Shown: piece by piece, positions 27,197 through 35,888 of the stretch | How the letters are laid out: every line of letters begins with the position of its first letter | Position numbering within the stretch: position 1 is the first letter of the stretch | From: Chryseobacterium sp. 39-10 | GTDB lineage: Bacteria; Bacteroidota; Bacteroidia; Flavobacteriales; Weeksellaceae | Length of the DNA stretch: 48,788 bases | Assembly (NCBI GenBank): GCA_001898255.1 | Contig: MKTK01000038.1 | Span: 155,078 to 203,865, forward strand | Direction: 5' to 3' | Translations under genes and position numbers: made by a program | Notes under the pieces: model-generated | Databases searched by the model: none | Told to the model about the DNA's origin: nothing | Seen by the model: the letters and a program-made list of their open reading frames with translations, nothing else

Positions 27197-30100
27197 ATGA
27201 AGAAGTTTAAGGAATATAAAAATCTTGACCTTACCAACGTTGCCAATGAAGTTTCCGAATTTTGGAAAGAAAACGATACCTTTAAAAAATCGGTGGAAAT
27301 CCGCGAAGGACAACCCGAATTTGTATTCTACGAAGGTCCGCCATCTGCGAACGGAATGCCTGGAATTCACCACGTTATGGCACGAGCAATCAAAGATATT
27401 TTCTGCAGGTTCCAAACTCAAAAAGGAAAAAAAGTTTTCCGTAAGGCAGGTTGGGATACCCATGGCCTTCCCATAGAACTGGGTGTTGAGAAAGAACTGG
27501 GCATCACCAAAGAAGATATCGGGATCAAAATATCCGTTGAAGATTACAACCAAGCTTGCCGCGAAGCCGTGATGCGCTACACTGGCGTATGGAACGACCT
27601 TACTGAAAAAATTGGCTATTGGGTAGACTTGGAGCATCCTTACATCACCTACGAACCAAAATACATGGAAACCGTATGGTGGCTTTTGAAGCAACTTTAC
27701 GACAAAAATTTGCTCTACAAAGGATACACCATTCAACCCTATTCGCCAAAAGCAGGAACCGGACTTTCTTCTCATGAGCTTAACCAACCGGGGACCTACC
27801 GCGACGTTTCGGACACCACTGTTGTGGCGCAGTTTGAAATTGAAAAAGCGACCGAAAACGCCAGTGAAACTTGGCAGTTTTTATCCAATTTAGCATACCC
27901 GAACTGCGAAATCAATACAGAAGAAATTGCAGGTGCAACTTGCGGTGGCGCATTGCACTGGGCAGAGTTTGAAGATGAAAAAAAGCAACCCAAAGTATAT
28001 TTCCTCGCCTGGACAACCACCCCTTGGACTTTACCTTCCAATACGGCATTGACTATTGGCAAGGATATCGATTATGTGGTAGCAAAAACCTTTAACCAAT
28101 ACACTTTCGAGGCAGAATTTGTGATCTTGGGAAAACCTTTGGTCAGCAAGCAATTCGGAAAGAAATTCGTGGAAGGAACCGACGAAGATTTCAAAAATTA
28201 CACCCCGGAAAGCAAAACCATTCCTTACCAAATCATCAAAGAATTTAAGGGTGCTGATTTGGTTGACATTCGCTACAAACAGCTTGTCCCATGGTTTTTA
28301 CCCGCCGAAAATGCACAAAATGCCTTCCGCGTGATTCCGGGAGATTTCGTAACCACAGAAGACGGAACAGGTATTGTGCATACCGCGCCAACTTTTGGTG
28401 CAGATGATGCGAGAGTTGCGAAAGAAGCAGGTGTGCCACCGTTATTGATTAAAGATGAAAACGGAAATCTCGTACCGCTTGTTGATCTGCAAGGGAAATT
28501 CTTGAAGGGTGAAAACGTGCCCGAAGTTTTTGGGGGAAAATACATTAAGAACGAATACTATGATGACGGCACCGCACCCGAAAAATCCTGGGATGTGGAA
28601 CTCGCCATTCTTCTGAAAACAGAAAATAAAGCGTTCAAAGTGGAAAAGTACGTCCACTCTTACCCTCACTGCTGGCGTACGGATAAACCTGTGCTCTACT
28701 ATCCGCTCGATTCGTGGTTTGTAAAAATGACCGAGAAACGCCAACGTTTGGTAGAACTCAATGAAACCATCAACTGGAAACCAAAATCTACCGGAGAAGG
28801 ACGCTTTGCCAACTGGCTCGAAAACGTCAACGACTGGAATCTTTCACGATCAAGGTATTGGGGAATTCCCCTTCCAATCTGGAGAACTGAGGATTTCCGG
28901 GAAGAAAAAATAATTGGTTCTGTGGAGGAACTTTACCTGGAAATCGAAAAATCAGTAGCGGCTGGTTTAATGGACAAAAACCCTTTCAAAGATTTTGAAA
29001 TCGGCAATATGTCTGACGAAAATTATGCACAGATCGATCTTCATAAGAATATTGTTGATCAGATCATTTTGGTGTCAGATACTGGAAAAGAAATGACAAG
29101 AGAATCCGACTTAATCGACGTTTGGTTCGATTCCGGTTCCATGCCTTATGCCCAACTCCACTATCCTTTTGAGAACAAAGAAATGATTGATAAAGGCCAC
29201 GCTTTCCCTGCTGATTTTATTGCGGAAGGTGTCGACCAAACCCGTGGCTGGTTTTATACCTTGCACGCGATTGCGACTGCCGTTTTCGATTCTGTAGCTT
29301 ATAAAAATGTGGTATCTAATGGTTTAGTGTTAGACAAAAACGGCCAAAAAATGTCGAAAAGATTGGGCAACGCTGTCGATCCATTTGAAACTTTGGCTAA
29401 ATACGGTCCCGACGCCACCAGATGGTATATGATTGCCAACGCAAACCCATGGGAAAACTTGAAATTCGACCAAGAAGGTATTGATGAAGTGCGACGTAAA
29501 TTTTTCGGAACACTTTATAATACTTATTCGTTTTTTGCGCTTTATGCCAACGTAGATCATTTTGAATACAAAGAAGAAGATGTACAAGAACGCCCGGAAA
29601 TAGACCGATGGATACTTTCGGAACTCAACCTGCTCATCAAAGAAGTTACTGCCTTCTACGAAGATTATGAACCGACCAAAGTAGCAAGAGCCATCAATAC
29701 TTTTGTGAACGACAACCTGAGCAACTGGTATGTACGTCTTTGCCGAAGACGCTTCTGGAAAGGCGAATACAGTGAAGATAAAATTTCGGCCTACCAAACA
29801 CTGTACACTTGTTTAGAAACTGTTGCCAAACTTTCTGCTCCTGTTGCGCCATTTTTTATGGACCAGCTTTATCAGGATTTGAATGCAGTAACCGGTAAAG
29901 AAGCTCAACCATCTGTACACTTAACCGATTTCCCTATAGCAGACGAAAGTAAAATTGACACCGATTTGGTAGAAAAAACACACCTCGCCCAAACAATCAC
30001 CTCCATGGTCTTTTCATTAAGAAAAAAAGAAAACATCAAGGTGCGTCAACCCCTGCAAAAAGTAATGATCCCTGTACTGGACAAGAAAACGGAAAATCAG

Positions 30101-30697
30101 ATCTTAGCTGTTTCGGAGCTCATTAAACAAGAAGTTAACGTAAAAGAACTTCAATTGATCAACGCTGAAGAGGCGGCTCACCTCATCGTTAAGCAAATTA
30201 AACCCAACTTCAAGACATTGGGTTCAAGATTAGGCAAAGACATGAAAACAGTTGGGGGTGCTATTAGTGCCATGACCACTGATCAGATTTCGGAGCTTGA
30301 GAAAACAGGAACCATGAACGTGGCAGGACATGACATTGGATTAGCAGATGTAGAGATCTTTACCAAAGACATTCCGGGTTGGACGGTAACCAGCGAAGGA
30401 AAACTAACCGTTGCGCTGGATTTAACCCTTACCGACGAGCTAAAAGCCGAAGGTGTTGCCCGGGAATTCATCAACAGAATACAGAATCTTAGGAAAGAAA
30501 AAGATTTTGAGCTCACCGACAGAATCTCAATTCAGCTGGAAGAAAGCTCGCCTTTTGCAAAAGAACTTATCAACAATGCCCAATATATTTCGGACGAGGT
30601 ATTGTCAGATAAAATAGAAATTGTAAATTCACTGACAGTTTTCGACCAAGTCGAGATTGATGATGTGAAATTTAAAGTAAATATTAACAAAAGATGA
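27197..30697 (+). CDS. ileS: Isoleucyl-tRNA synthetase (eukaryote-like, type 2)
   Basis: Charges tRNA-Ile and edits valine. It has 1166 residues, longer than the 940 or so of type 1 bacterial enzymes. The HIGH region is PPSANGMPGIHHVMARAIKD and KMSKS is GQKMSKRLGNAVDP. The CP1 editing domain includes YFLAWTTTPWTLPSNTAL and EDGTGIVHTAPTFGADD. An anticodon-binding domain and a C-terminal extension follow. The PGIHHV variant and length fit the eukaryote-like class, which in other bacteria is associated with mupirocin tolerance; that trait is not shown here. TATATTCG at 27157-27164 is a one-mismatch -7 box. The 3' spacer carries a hairpin before the DksA-like gene. Confidence 0.97.
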   Translation: MKKFKEYKNLDLTNVANEVSEFWKENDTFKKSVEIREGQPEFVFYEGPPSANGMPGIHHVMARAIKDIFCRFQTQKGKKVFRKAGWDTHGLPIELGVEKELGITKEDIGIKISVEDYNQACREAVMRYTGVWNDLTEKIGYWVDLEHPYITYEPKYMETVWWLLKQLYDKNLLYKGYTIQPYSPKAGTGLSSHELNQPGTYRDVSDTTVVAQFEIEKATENASETWQFLSNLAYPNCEINTEEIAGATCGGALHWAEFEDEKKQPKVYFLAWTTTPWTLPSNTALTIGKDIDYVVAKTFNQYTFEAEFVILGKPLVSKQFGKKFVEGTDEDFKNYTPESKTIPYQIIKEFKGADLVDIRYKQLVPWFLPAENAQNAFRVIPGDFVTTEDGTGIVHTAPTFGADDARVAKEAGVPPLLIKDENGNLVPLVDLQGKFLKGENVPEVFGGKYIKNEYYDDGTAPEKSWDVELAILLKTENKAFKVEKYVHSYPHCWRTDKPVLYYPLDSWFVKMTEKRQRLVELNETINWKPKSTGEGRFANWLENVNDWNLSRSRYWGIPLPIWRTEDFREEKIIGSVEELYLEIEKSVAAGLMDKNPFKDFEIGNMSDENYAQIDLHKNIVDQIILVSDTGKEMTRESDLIDVWFDSGSMPYAQLHYPFENKEMIDKGHAFPADFIAEGVDQTRGWFYTLHAIATAVFDSVAYKNVVSNGLVLDKNGQKMSKRLGNAVDPFETLAKYGPDATRWYMIANANPWENLKFDQEGIDEVRRKFFGTLYNTYSFFALYANVDHFEYKEEDVQERPEIDRWILSELNLLIKEVTAFYEDYEPTKVARAINTFVNDNLSNWYVRLCRRRFWKGEYSEDKISAYQTLYTCLETVAKLSAPVAPFFMDQLYQDLNAVTGKEAQPSVHLTDFPIADESKIDTDLVEKTHLAQTITSMVFSLRKKENIKVRQPLQKVMIPVLDKKTENQILAVSELIKQEVNVKELQLINAEEAAHLIVKQIKPNFKTLGSRLGKDMKTVGGAISAMTTDQISELEKTGTMNVAGHDIGLADVEIFTKDIPGWTVTSEGKLTVALDLTLTDELKAEGVAREFINRIQNLRKEKDFELTDRISIQLEESSPFAKELINNAQYISDEVLSDKIEIVNSLTVFDQVEIDDVKFKVNINKR

Positions 30698-30768
30698 TGA
30701 TGTGGCAATGTGCTGATGCGATGATGAAAATGAACGCATAACACATCTTCAAATTAACACCTTATGTA
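30698..30768 (+). repeat. GATG-rich hairpin element between ileS and the DksA-like gene
   Basis: Just after the ileS stop, GATG/GTG-rich sequence forms an interrupted stem. ATGTG (30708-30712) pairs with CACAT (30742-30746), and ATGCG (30716-30720) with CGCAT (30735-30739). The centre is ATGATGAAAATGAA. The composition is unlike the flanks. I recall similar GATGTG/CACATC elements between genes of related genera, but cannot test repetition here. Confidence 0.4.
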
Positions 30769-31149
30769 ATGACAGAAGATAGACAACGATACAGCGATGC
30801 AGATTTGCAAGAATTCAAAAAAGTAATTCAGGAGAAAATCTCAAAAGCTGAAAAAGATTTGATGCTGATTAACGAAAGCTTCATCAACGATCAAAACAAC
30901 GGCACTGATGATACTTCGCCCACCTTCAAAGCATTTGAAGAAGGTGCAGAAACATTGAGCAAAGAGCAAAATGCTATTTTGGCAGGCCGACAGGAGAAGT
31001 TTTTGCGCGATTTGCGAAATGCCTTAATCCGCATCGAAAACAAAACCTATGGCATTTGTCGTGTAACGGGCAAACTCATCCCTAAAGAACGACTAATGGC
31101 AGTGCCACACGCCACACTTAGTATTGAAGCCAAAAACATGCAACGGTAG
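30769..31149 (+). CDS. DksA/TraR-family protein lacking most zinc-finger cysteines
   Basis: A 126-residue protein with the coiled-coil then C-terminal finger plan of DksA/TraR regulators, which bind the RNA polymerase secondary channel. The helical part is EFKKVIQEKISKAEKDLMLI to RKFLRDLRNALIRIE-like. The finger segment reads YGICRVTGKLIPKERLMAVPHATLSIEAK. Canonical proteins have four Cys (CxxC...CxxC); here only the first remains, the others being Thr, Ser and Ala. It should therefore be zinc-independent, as for cysteine-poor DksA paralogues elsewhere. It sits between ileS and lspA on the same strand, possibly co-transcribed. Confidence 0.88.
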   Translation: MTEDRQRYSDADLQEFKKVIQEKISKAEKDLMLINESFINDQNNGTDDTSPTFKAFEEGAETLSKEQNAILAGRQEKFLRDLRNALIRIENKTYGICRVTGKLIPKERLMAVPHATLSIEAKNMQR

Positions 31150-31170
31150 TTTGTTGCGCGTACAAATAAT

Positions 31171-31218
31171 AATGTACAAAGTATAATGATTCACCGAATA
31201 CATTGTACTTTGTACATT
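31171..31218 (+). repeat. 18-bp inverted repeat with TGTACAAAGTA core between the DksA-like gene and lspA
   Basis: AATGTACAAAGTATAATG (31171-31188) and CATTGTACTTTGTACATT (31201-31218) are inverted arms, 17 of 18 matching with the mismatch a G-U pair in RNA, around a 12-base loop. TTTTACTTT follows. It is related in sequence to the groES-groEL spacer element. Confidence 0.7.
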
Positions 31219-31236
31219 TTACTTTAGACCACCTTT

Positions 31237-31878
31237 ATGAAGAAAATAGCAATTGTTACCCTTTTCATTCTGCTGATTGACCAGCTTTCCAAATTTTATA
31301 TCAAAACCCATTTTCAGTTGGGCGAAAGCGTTGATGTTTTTCCCGGTTTTAAACTGACATTTGTGGAGAATCCAGGCATGGCTTACGGATTTCATTTTGG
31401 TGGGCTCATCGGCAAATATTTCCTCGTTCTTGTTCGTGTTTTTTTAATTGGAGGCATGGTTTATCTCTTCAGTAAATGGATTAAACAGGGACTTACCAGC
31501 AATTACCTGCTCCTTCCGATGGCCATGATTTTTGCCGGCGCCATCGGCAATTTGCTCGACGGTATGTTTTACGGATTGATCTTCGACAGCGGAACTGTTT
31601 TCGAGGAAAGCATCGGCAGATGGATCGACTACGGAGGTGTTTCCAAAATTGTTCCTTTGGGTCACGGCTATTCCTCTTTCATGAAAGGATGTGTGGTCGA
31701 CATGCTGCATTTTCCTTTAGTTGATTGGCATGTTCCACAAAATTGGCCAGTAATTGGCGGCAAACATATTGAGTTTTTTAAATACATCTTTAATATTGCA
31801 GACTCCGCCATTACGGTAGGCGCTGCGTTGCTGATCATTTTCCGCAAGAAAGCGTTTCCCAACGGTTTTGATTTATAA
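31237..31878 (+). CDS. lspA: Lipoprotein signal peptidase (signal peptidase II)
   Basis: Inner-membrane aspartyl peptidase that cleaves signal peptides of diacylglyceryl prolipoproteins. It has 213 residues, longer than the 160-170 of E. coli-type enzymes because of the insertion between the catalytic parts common in Bacteroidetes. Motifs: IDQLSKFYIK in the first membrane segment, ENPGMAYGFHF, GAIGNLLDGMFYG with the first catalytic Asp, and FKYIFNIADSAIT with the second. It would process the lipoproteins encoded elsewhere in this window. The glycosyltransferase gene downstream is 16 bases away, so it may be read into it. Confidence 0.96.
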   Translation: MKKIAIVTLFILLIDQLSKFYIKTHFQLGESVDVFPGFKLTFVENPGMAYGFHFGGLIGKYFLVLVRVFLIGGMVYLFSKWIKQGLTSNYLLLPMAMIFAGAIGNLLDGMFYGLIFDSGTVFEESIGRWIDYGGVSKIVPLGHGYSSFMKGCVVDMLHFPLVDWHVPQNWPVIGGKHIEFFKYIFNIADSAITVGAALLIIFRKKAFPNGFDL

Positions 31879-31894
31879 CCTAAAAGAATAACAC

Positions 31895-32824
31895 TTGTTA
31901 CAAATCTCTGTCATCATCCCGGTTTACAATGCCGAAAAATTCGTGGCACAAGCGGTGGAATCCGCACTTCAGTTCAGTGAAGTAGTGGAGGTAATTTTGG
32001 TGGAAGATCAATCGCCTGACAATGCATTGCAAGTGTGCAGGAATTTAGAGAAAAAGCATTCTCGAGTTAAGCTTTTTCAGCATCCAGATCAGGGAAATCA
32101 TGGTGCGGGAGCAAGCCGAAATGTAGGAATGGAAAAAGCAACCGGAGAGTACATTGCTTTTTTAGATGCGGATGATTTCTTTCTTAAAAATCGTTTCGAT
32201 GCCGAGCGGGAACTTTTTAAAAATCCTGAAGTAGAAGGAGTTTATGGAGCCATTGGCGTACATTATTATTCAGAAAAGGCGAAACAACAATTTTATCCCA
32301 TTTATCAAGAAAAACTCACCACCGTTTACCAAAAACATGCGCCAGAAGATGTTTTCCCTGGATTGATGGGTATGCGTGGCAGTTTTGGACTCTTCAGTAT
32401 TGATGCATTAACGATTCGAAAATCTGCATTATCTAAAATGGACGCTTTGATGAAAACCGATCTACGACTTCATCAGGATACCGATTTTGTAATGCGCCTT
32501 GCCTTCTACACCCGTTTGTATCCTGGGATTTTGGATGAGGCAGTTGCAGTTCGTGGCGTGCATGAAAGCAACCGTATTTCCCAAGTAGATTCCGGGAAAA
32601 TAAAACCGGCAACCACGAGGGTTTTGCTGTGGAATCATCTTCACAATTGGGCGGATAAAACCCCCGAAATTCCTAAAGCAGAACGGCTTCATATTGCAAG
32701 GATGCATCGCAGTTTCCAGATTGCCAACTACAAACTTCTTAAAAAATGGGGTGCGATTTTGAAGTACCTTTTTGTCGATTTCCGAAGCATAAGGTCGGGG
32801 CTTTATAATATTAATTTTCGGTAG
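31895..32824 (+). CDS. Glycosyltransferase family 2
   Basis: A cytoplasmic GT-A sugar transferase of 309 residues. The start QISVIIPVYNAEKFVAQAVESAL is the nucleotide-binding edge. LVEDQSPDNAL, the GAGASRNVGMEKATGEYIAFLDADD segment with the DxD metal motif, and a C-terminal Arg-rich part (SKMDALMKTDLRLHQDTDFVMR) follow. The only in-frame start near the domain is TTG 31895. It is 16 bases after lspA and overlaps the next gene by one base, so it belongs to a rightward operon with two membrane proteins; a role in surface-glycan assembly is inferred. Confidence 0.92.
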   Translation: MLQISVIIPVYNAEKFVAQAVESALQFSEVVEVILVEDQSPDNALQVCRNLEKKHSRVKLFQHPDQGNHGAGASRNVGMEKATGEYIAFLDADDFFLKNRFDAERELFKNPEVEGVYGAIGVHYYSEKAKQQFYPIYQEKLTTVYQKHAPEDVFPGLMGMRGSFGLFSIDALTIRKSALSKMDALMKTDLRLHQDTDFVMRLAFYTRLYPGILDEAVAVRGVHESNRISQVDSGKIKPATTRVLLWNHLHNWADKTPEIPKAERLHIARMHRSFQIANYKLLKKWGAILKYLFVDFRSIRSGLYNINFR

Positions 32825-34005
32825 TGCGTCAGGAACTACTGACCAAAACAATGAACGTAATCGCAATGGTTTTCACTGTTGTTCTGGTTGTTTTTGGTTT
32901 TAAAATTCCCGCAGATAAATCATTTTCAACAGTCTTCTATCACCCCGATTTTTTCATTAATTATCAAGGTGGTTTCATCCGAAGAGGGTTGGACGGCGAG
33001 ATTATCTTCCAACTTTCAAAGGTGCTTTCGCTATCACCATTGCTGATTCAGGAATCTTACAATGGGTTTACTTTTATACTTTTTCTGGGTGTAATGGGTT
33101 ATTTCATGATAAAGAAGCGGCCGCCTTTTTTCGTCATGTTCTCGCTCAGCATCTTTATTCTTTATGCCATGTATTGGGATCGTGGCATTCGGAAAGATCA
33201 CATCGTTCTTTTACTATTTTTTGGCATTATGGCCTATATTCAGAAAGAACATTCTTCCCTTAAACAAATCCTGGTGGTCAATTTTTTAATGATTACAGGT
33301 ATTCTGATGCATGAAATCCTTTTTCTACTCTCATTTTTCCCCGTGATTATATGCTATTTCGCTCAGGCCGATTTTAAATTAAAAAAAGCGCTGCCAAAAA
33401 TGTTGATCTTACTCCCTTCGGCAATAGTTTTCGCCCTAGTTTCATTTGTTTTTCCGGGGAGTATTGCGCAGCAAAATCAAATTCTGCAGTCCTGGAGCTC
33501 TTTCTCCGAGCTTTCTGGCTTAGTTTTTTCGGAAGGTATCATTGGTTCTCCTCTTTACTTTTGGAAATTAGGATTAACACCAATGCAAATCGTGGCTTTT
33601 TTTCTTTTACTTTTTGCCCACTTTATTTTCGTTGGGATAGGTATTGGCAATTCCCTTAAAACGTTAACTCAAAAAAGAATGTTTGCCACCATTCTTCTCC
33701 TTCAGTACGGAATGATTGTGCTTTTATCGATGGTAGCCGTAGACTACTCGAGATGGATTTTTATGGGAAACCTTACTGCTGTGGCTTTTGTGTATCTTTA
33801 CAAAGATAAGCGGCCGCTCTATCATCAATCCGACAAAAAAACCACTCCATTTTTTAGCGGATTAAGGAGAGTTTATTTTGTACCGTTTATTTTATATTTC
33901 ATTGTTACCATGCCACACAGCGGCTGGAACGGAATGGATTCGATTGTAAAGTTCAATCCTATTAATCTTATGTCAAAGGTCATCTCAGGGAAAAGGTTAT
34001 TTTAA
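32824..34005 (+). CDS. Multi-pass membrane protein of the glycan region, unrecognised
   Basis: A 393-residue integral inner-membrane protein with about ten hydrophobic segments. After the first one, a short loop contains NYQGGFIRRGLDGEI, a motif I associate with membrane proteins of polysaccharide loci, possibly GT-C-like; the loop also has YHPDFF. A charged RDRGIRKDH-like loop (YWDRGIRKDHIVLLL) follows. GTG 32824 overlaps the preceding stop; ATG 32851 is an alternative. The function is not known. Its place between GT2 and acyltransferase genes suggests glycan transfer or polymerisation. Confidence 0.75.
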   Translation: MRQELLTKTMNVIAMVFTVVLVVFGFKIPADKSFSTVFYHPDFFINYQGGFIRRGLDGEIIFQLSKVLSLSPLLIQESYNGFTFILFLGVMGYFMIKKRPPFFVMFSLSIFILYAMYWDRGIRKDHIVLLLFFGIMAYIQKEHSSLKQILVVNFLMITGILMHEILFLLSFFPVIICYFAQADFKLKKALPKMLILLPSAIVFALVSFVFPGSIAQQNQILQSWSSFSELSGLVFSEGIIGSPLYFWKLGLTPMQIVAFFLLLFAHFIFVGIGIGNSLKTLTQKRMFATILLLQYGMIVLLSMVAVDYSRWIFMGNLTAVAFVYLYKDKRPLYHQSDKKTTPFFSGLRRVYFVPFILYFIVTMPHSGWNGMDSIVKFNPINLMSKVISGKRLF

Positions 34006-34016
34006 TAAAAAAGATC

Positions 34017-35024
34017 ATGAATCATCAAGATACACAATGGATTAATACTGCACGCGCTGTGGCTGTGGTTGCAGTCATCTTCTTGCATATCACCGTTCCA
34101 TTAGTCAATCAATTTGATGGCGCTTCTGCTTCATGGTGGGCTGCCAACATCATCAATGGCAGCGCTCGTTTTTGTGTACCTGTATTTCTGATGATTTCGG
34201 GTGTACTGCTACTTGGTAAAGATTATGACTTAACATCATTTTTAAAAAAACGTGTGGTTCGGGTTGTGCTTCCCTTTCTATTGTGGAGTGTAATTTACTT
34301 TTTGTTTAAAAGCGATCTTACACAAGACCTGAAAAGCATTCTTCTGCAGTTTATCAAGGCAATGAAATCGGGAGTTGAGTTTCATCTTTGGTATGTTTAT
34401 ATGATTTTGGGAGTTTATCTTTTTGTGCCTATCATCAATCGATTGACTAGGACTGCGCCCAAAAAAGAAATTTATTATTTTCTCTCGATCTGGTTACTGA
34501 TTACTTTTATCGGCCTTCCTGGATTTAATAAATTATTCACCCGAATAGATTTTCGTTATTTCTCTGGATTTATCGGATACCTTGTGTTGGGTTACGGACT
34601 GACTAAAGCAAACATTTCAGAGAACAAGCGACTCTTTTTGCTGCTTCTCTTAGCAGGAAACATCCTAACCATCGTTCTTTCGTATTTTATCTCGGCAAGC
34701 CAAGGAAAATTTGACGGCATGTTTTATCATTATCTTACGCCAAATGTCATATTATCTTCAGTCGGTTTGTTTCTTTGGATCAAAAACACCACCATTCACC
34801 ATCCATTAGTTGCAAAGGGAATAGCCGTCATTAGCAAATACAGTTATGGCATCTACCTTTCTCATATTTTCTCATTGGGACTCATGTCTCAACTTGGGCT
34901 CACCATAAATTTTGAAAACACAATATTATATGTTGTGACGAACTCCATAATCTGCCTGCTGCTCTCTTTGCTCATCACTTTTCTCATCAGCAAAATTCCT
35001 TACGGAAAATACGTCTCGGGCTAA
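34017..35024 (+). CDS. Membrane acyltransferase (OafA/WecH type, acyltransferase 3 family)
   Basis: A 335-residue inner-membrane acyltransferase that O-acylates glycans. It has ten hydrophobic segments. The N-terminal segment WINTARAVAVVAVIFLHITVPL carries the conserved Arg and the catalytic-type His of this family. RFCVPVFLMISGVLLL and KKRVVRVVLPFLLWSVIYF follow. The shape is nearer to WecH/YiaH than to OafA, with no SGNH domain. It is 11 bases after the previous gene and ends the rightward operon; the leftward deacetylase gene converges 63 bases on. An acetyl or succinyl modification of a surface sugar is inferred. Confidence 0.9.
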   Translation: MNHQDTQWINTARAVAVVAVIFLHITVPLVNQFDGASASWWAANIINGSARFCVPVFLMISGVLLLGKDYDLTSFLKKRVVRVVLPFLLWSVIYFLFKSDLTQDLKSILLQFIKAMKSGVEFHLWYVYMILGVYLFVPIINRLTRTAPKKEIYYFLSIWLLITFIGLPGFNKLFTRIDFRYFSGFIGYLVLGYGLTKANISENKRLFLLLLLAGNILTIVLSYFISASQGKFDGMFYHYLTPNVILSSVGLFLWIKNTTIHHPLVAKGIAVISKYSYGIYLSHIFSLGLMSQLGLTINFENTILYVVTNSIICLLLSLLITFLISKIPYGKYVSG

Positions 35025-35087
35025 ATTAATGTTCATAAAACTGCCTGCTTTCGGAAAAATTGAATGCATCTTCTAAGCATCGAAAAA

Positions 35088-35888
35088 TCACCTGTAATCT
35101 TCAAATTTTTTATTGAAGCAGAGTTCCAATTCCTGCTCTCTTTTTGGCGAATTAAGATAATTATTATAGCTGCCTTTAAGAATTGGATTTAGGGCTAGTA
35201 TACACGGATGAACCATCACTTCGATTTCCTGTATATGTTTGCTGTCCTCCAAATAAGGAAACAAACTGTCTGCATGAACATCGCATGTCGTAAGAATACT
35301 ATAGAATTGGGTGGCATTACTGTTTTCATTAAACAAAGCTAAAAAACGCAAAAGTGAATATTTAACGATATTGGCCACCGTCGTCCTGCGCCAGTTGTAT
35401 TTTAACGAATGAAAAAAATCTTCGTTCAGCTCTCGTACTCTTGGAATCTTGTATTTCTTTGCCAGTTTCCTCACGATGGTATTGATGGAAGGAATAATGT
35501 GAACATGATTATGCCCATCAATATGCGAAATGACGATCCCTTTTTTCAAAAGCTGTTGAATCTGAAGTTCAATTTCCGCTTCAATCTCTTGCTTTACTTT
35601 CTTTGATTTAAATAAAAAAAGTAATTTAACAAAAGAACTATGAAAAATTCCTCCTTTGGCAATTGTTGTCGTGGAAGGTGATAATGCATGATGTGAAGTC
35701 AGGTTAACATGTAAACCAATGGTGAGATTCGGACAAAATGGTAAAACATTGACTACTGCATCTTCAAAATCGTCGGTATTCCCCATTAAGCTGGCATGAG
35801 TTAAATATCCTTCCAAATGGGCAGCTTTGATGGCTTCATTAAAACCTTTGGTAAGACCTAAGTCATCTGCATTCAATAATACTTTCAT
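35088..35888 (-). CDS. YdjC/ChbG-family carbohydrate deacetylase (possible NaxD-like)
   Basis: A 266-residue cytoplasmic deacetylase fold. The metal-site residues are visible: Asp8-Asp9 in LLNADDLGL, His60 in GLHVNLT, and His122, Asp124, His126 of SHIDGHNHVH. Family members remove acetyl groups from chitooligosaccharides (ChbG) or from undecaprenyl-phosphate-linked N-acetylgalactosamine (Francisella NaxD). The gene overlaps the GT-C-like gene by 4 bases (ATGA), as the last gene of the leftward operon. This context, with a polyprenyl GT2 and a membrane transferase, favours a lipid-linked sugar substrate rather than chitin breakdown. Confidence 0.9.
   Translation of the reverse strand: MKVLLNADDLGLTKGFNEAIKAAHLEGYLTHASLMGNTDDFEDAVVNVLPFCPNLTIGLHVNLTSHHALSPSTTTIAKGGIFHSSFVKLLFLFKSKKVKQEIEAEIELQIQQLLKKGIVISHIDGHNHVHIIPSINTIVRKLAKKYKIPRVRELNEDFFHSLKYNWRRTTVANIVKYSLLRFLALFNENSNATQFYSILTTCDVHADSLFPYLEDSKHIQEIEVMVHPCILALNPILKGSYNNYLNSPKREQELELCFNKKFEDYR

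Noticed and set aside
27170-27787. 205-codon minus-strand frame opposite ileS
   Set aside because: Antisense to the conserved HIGH region, Phe-rich and without motifs.
35025-35087. Terminator between the convergent acyltransferase and deacetylase genes
   Set aside because: Only a 4-bp ATGC/GCAT pairing; too weak to call.
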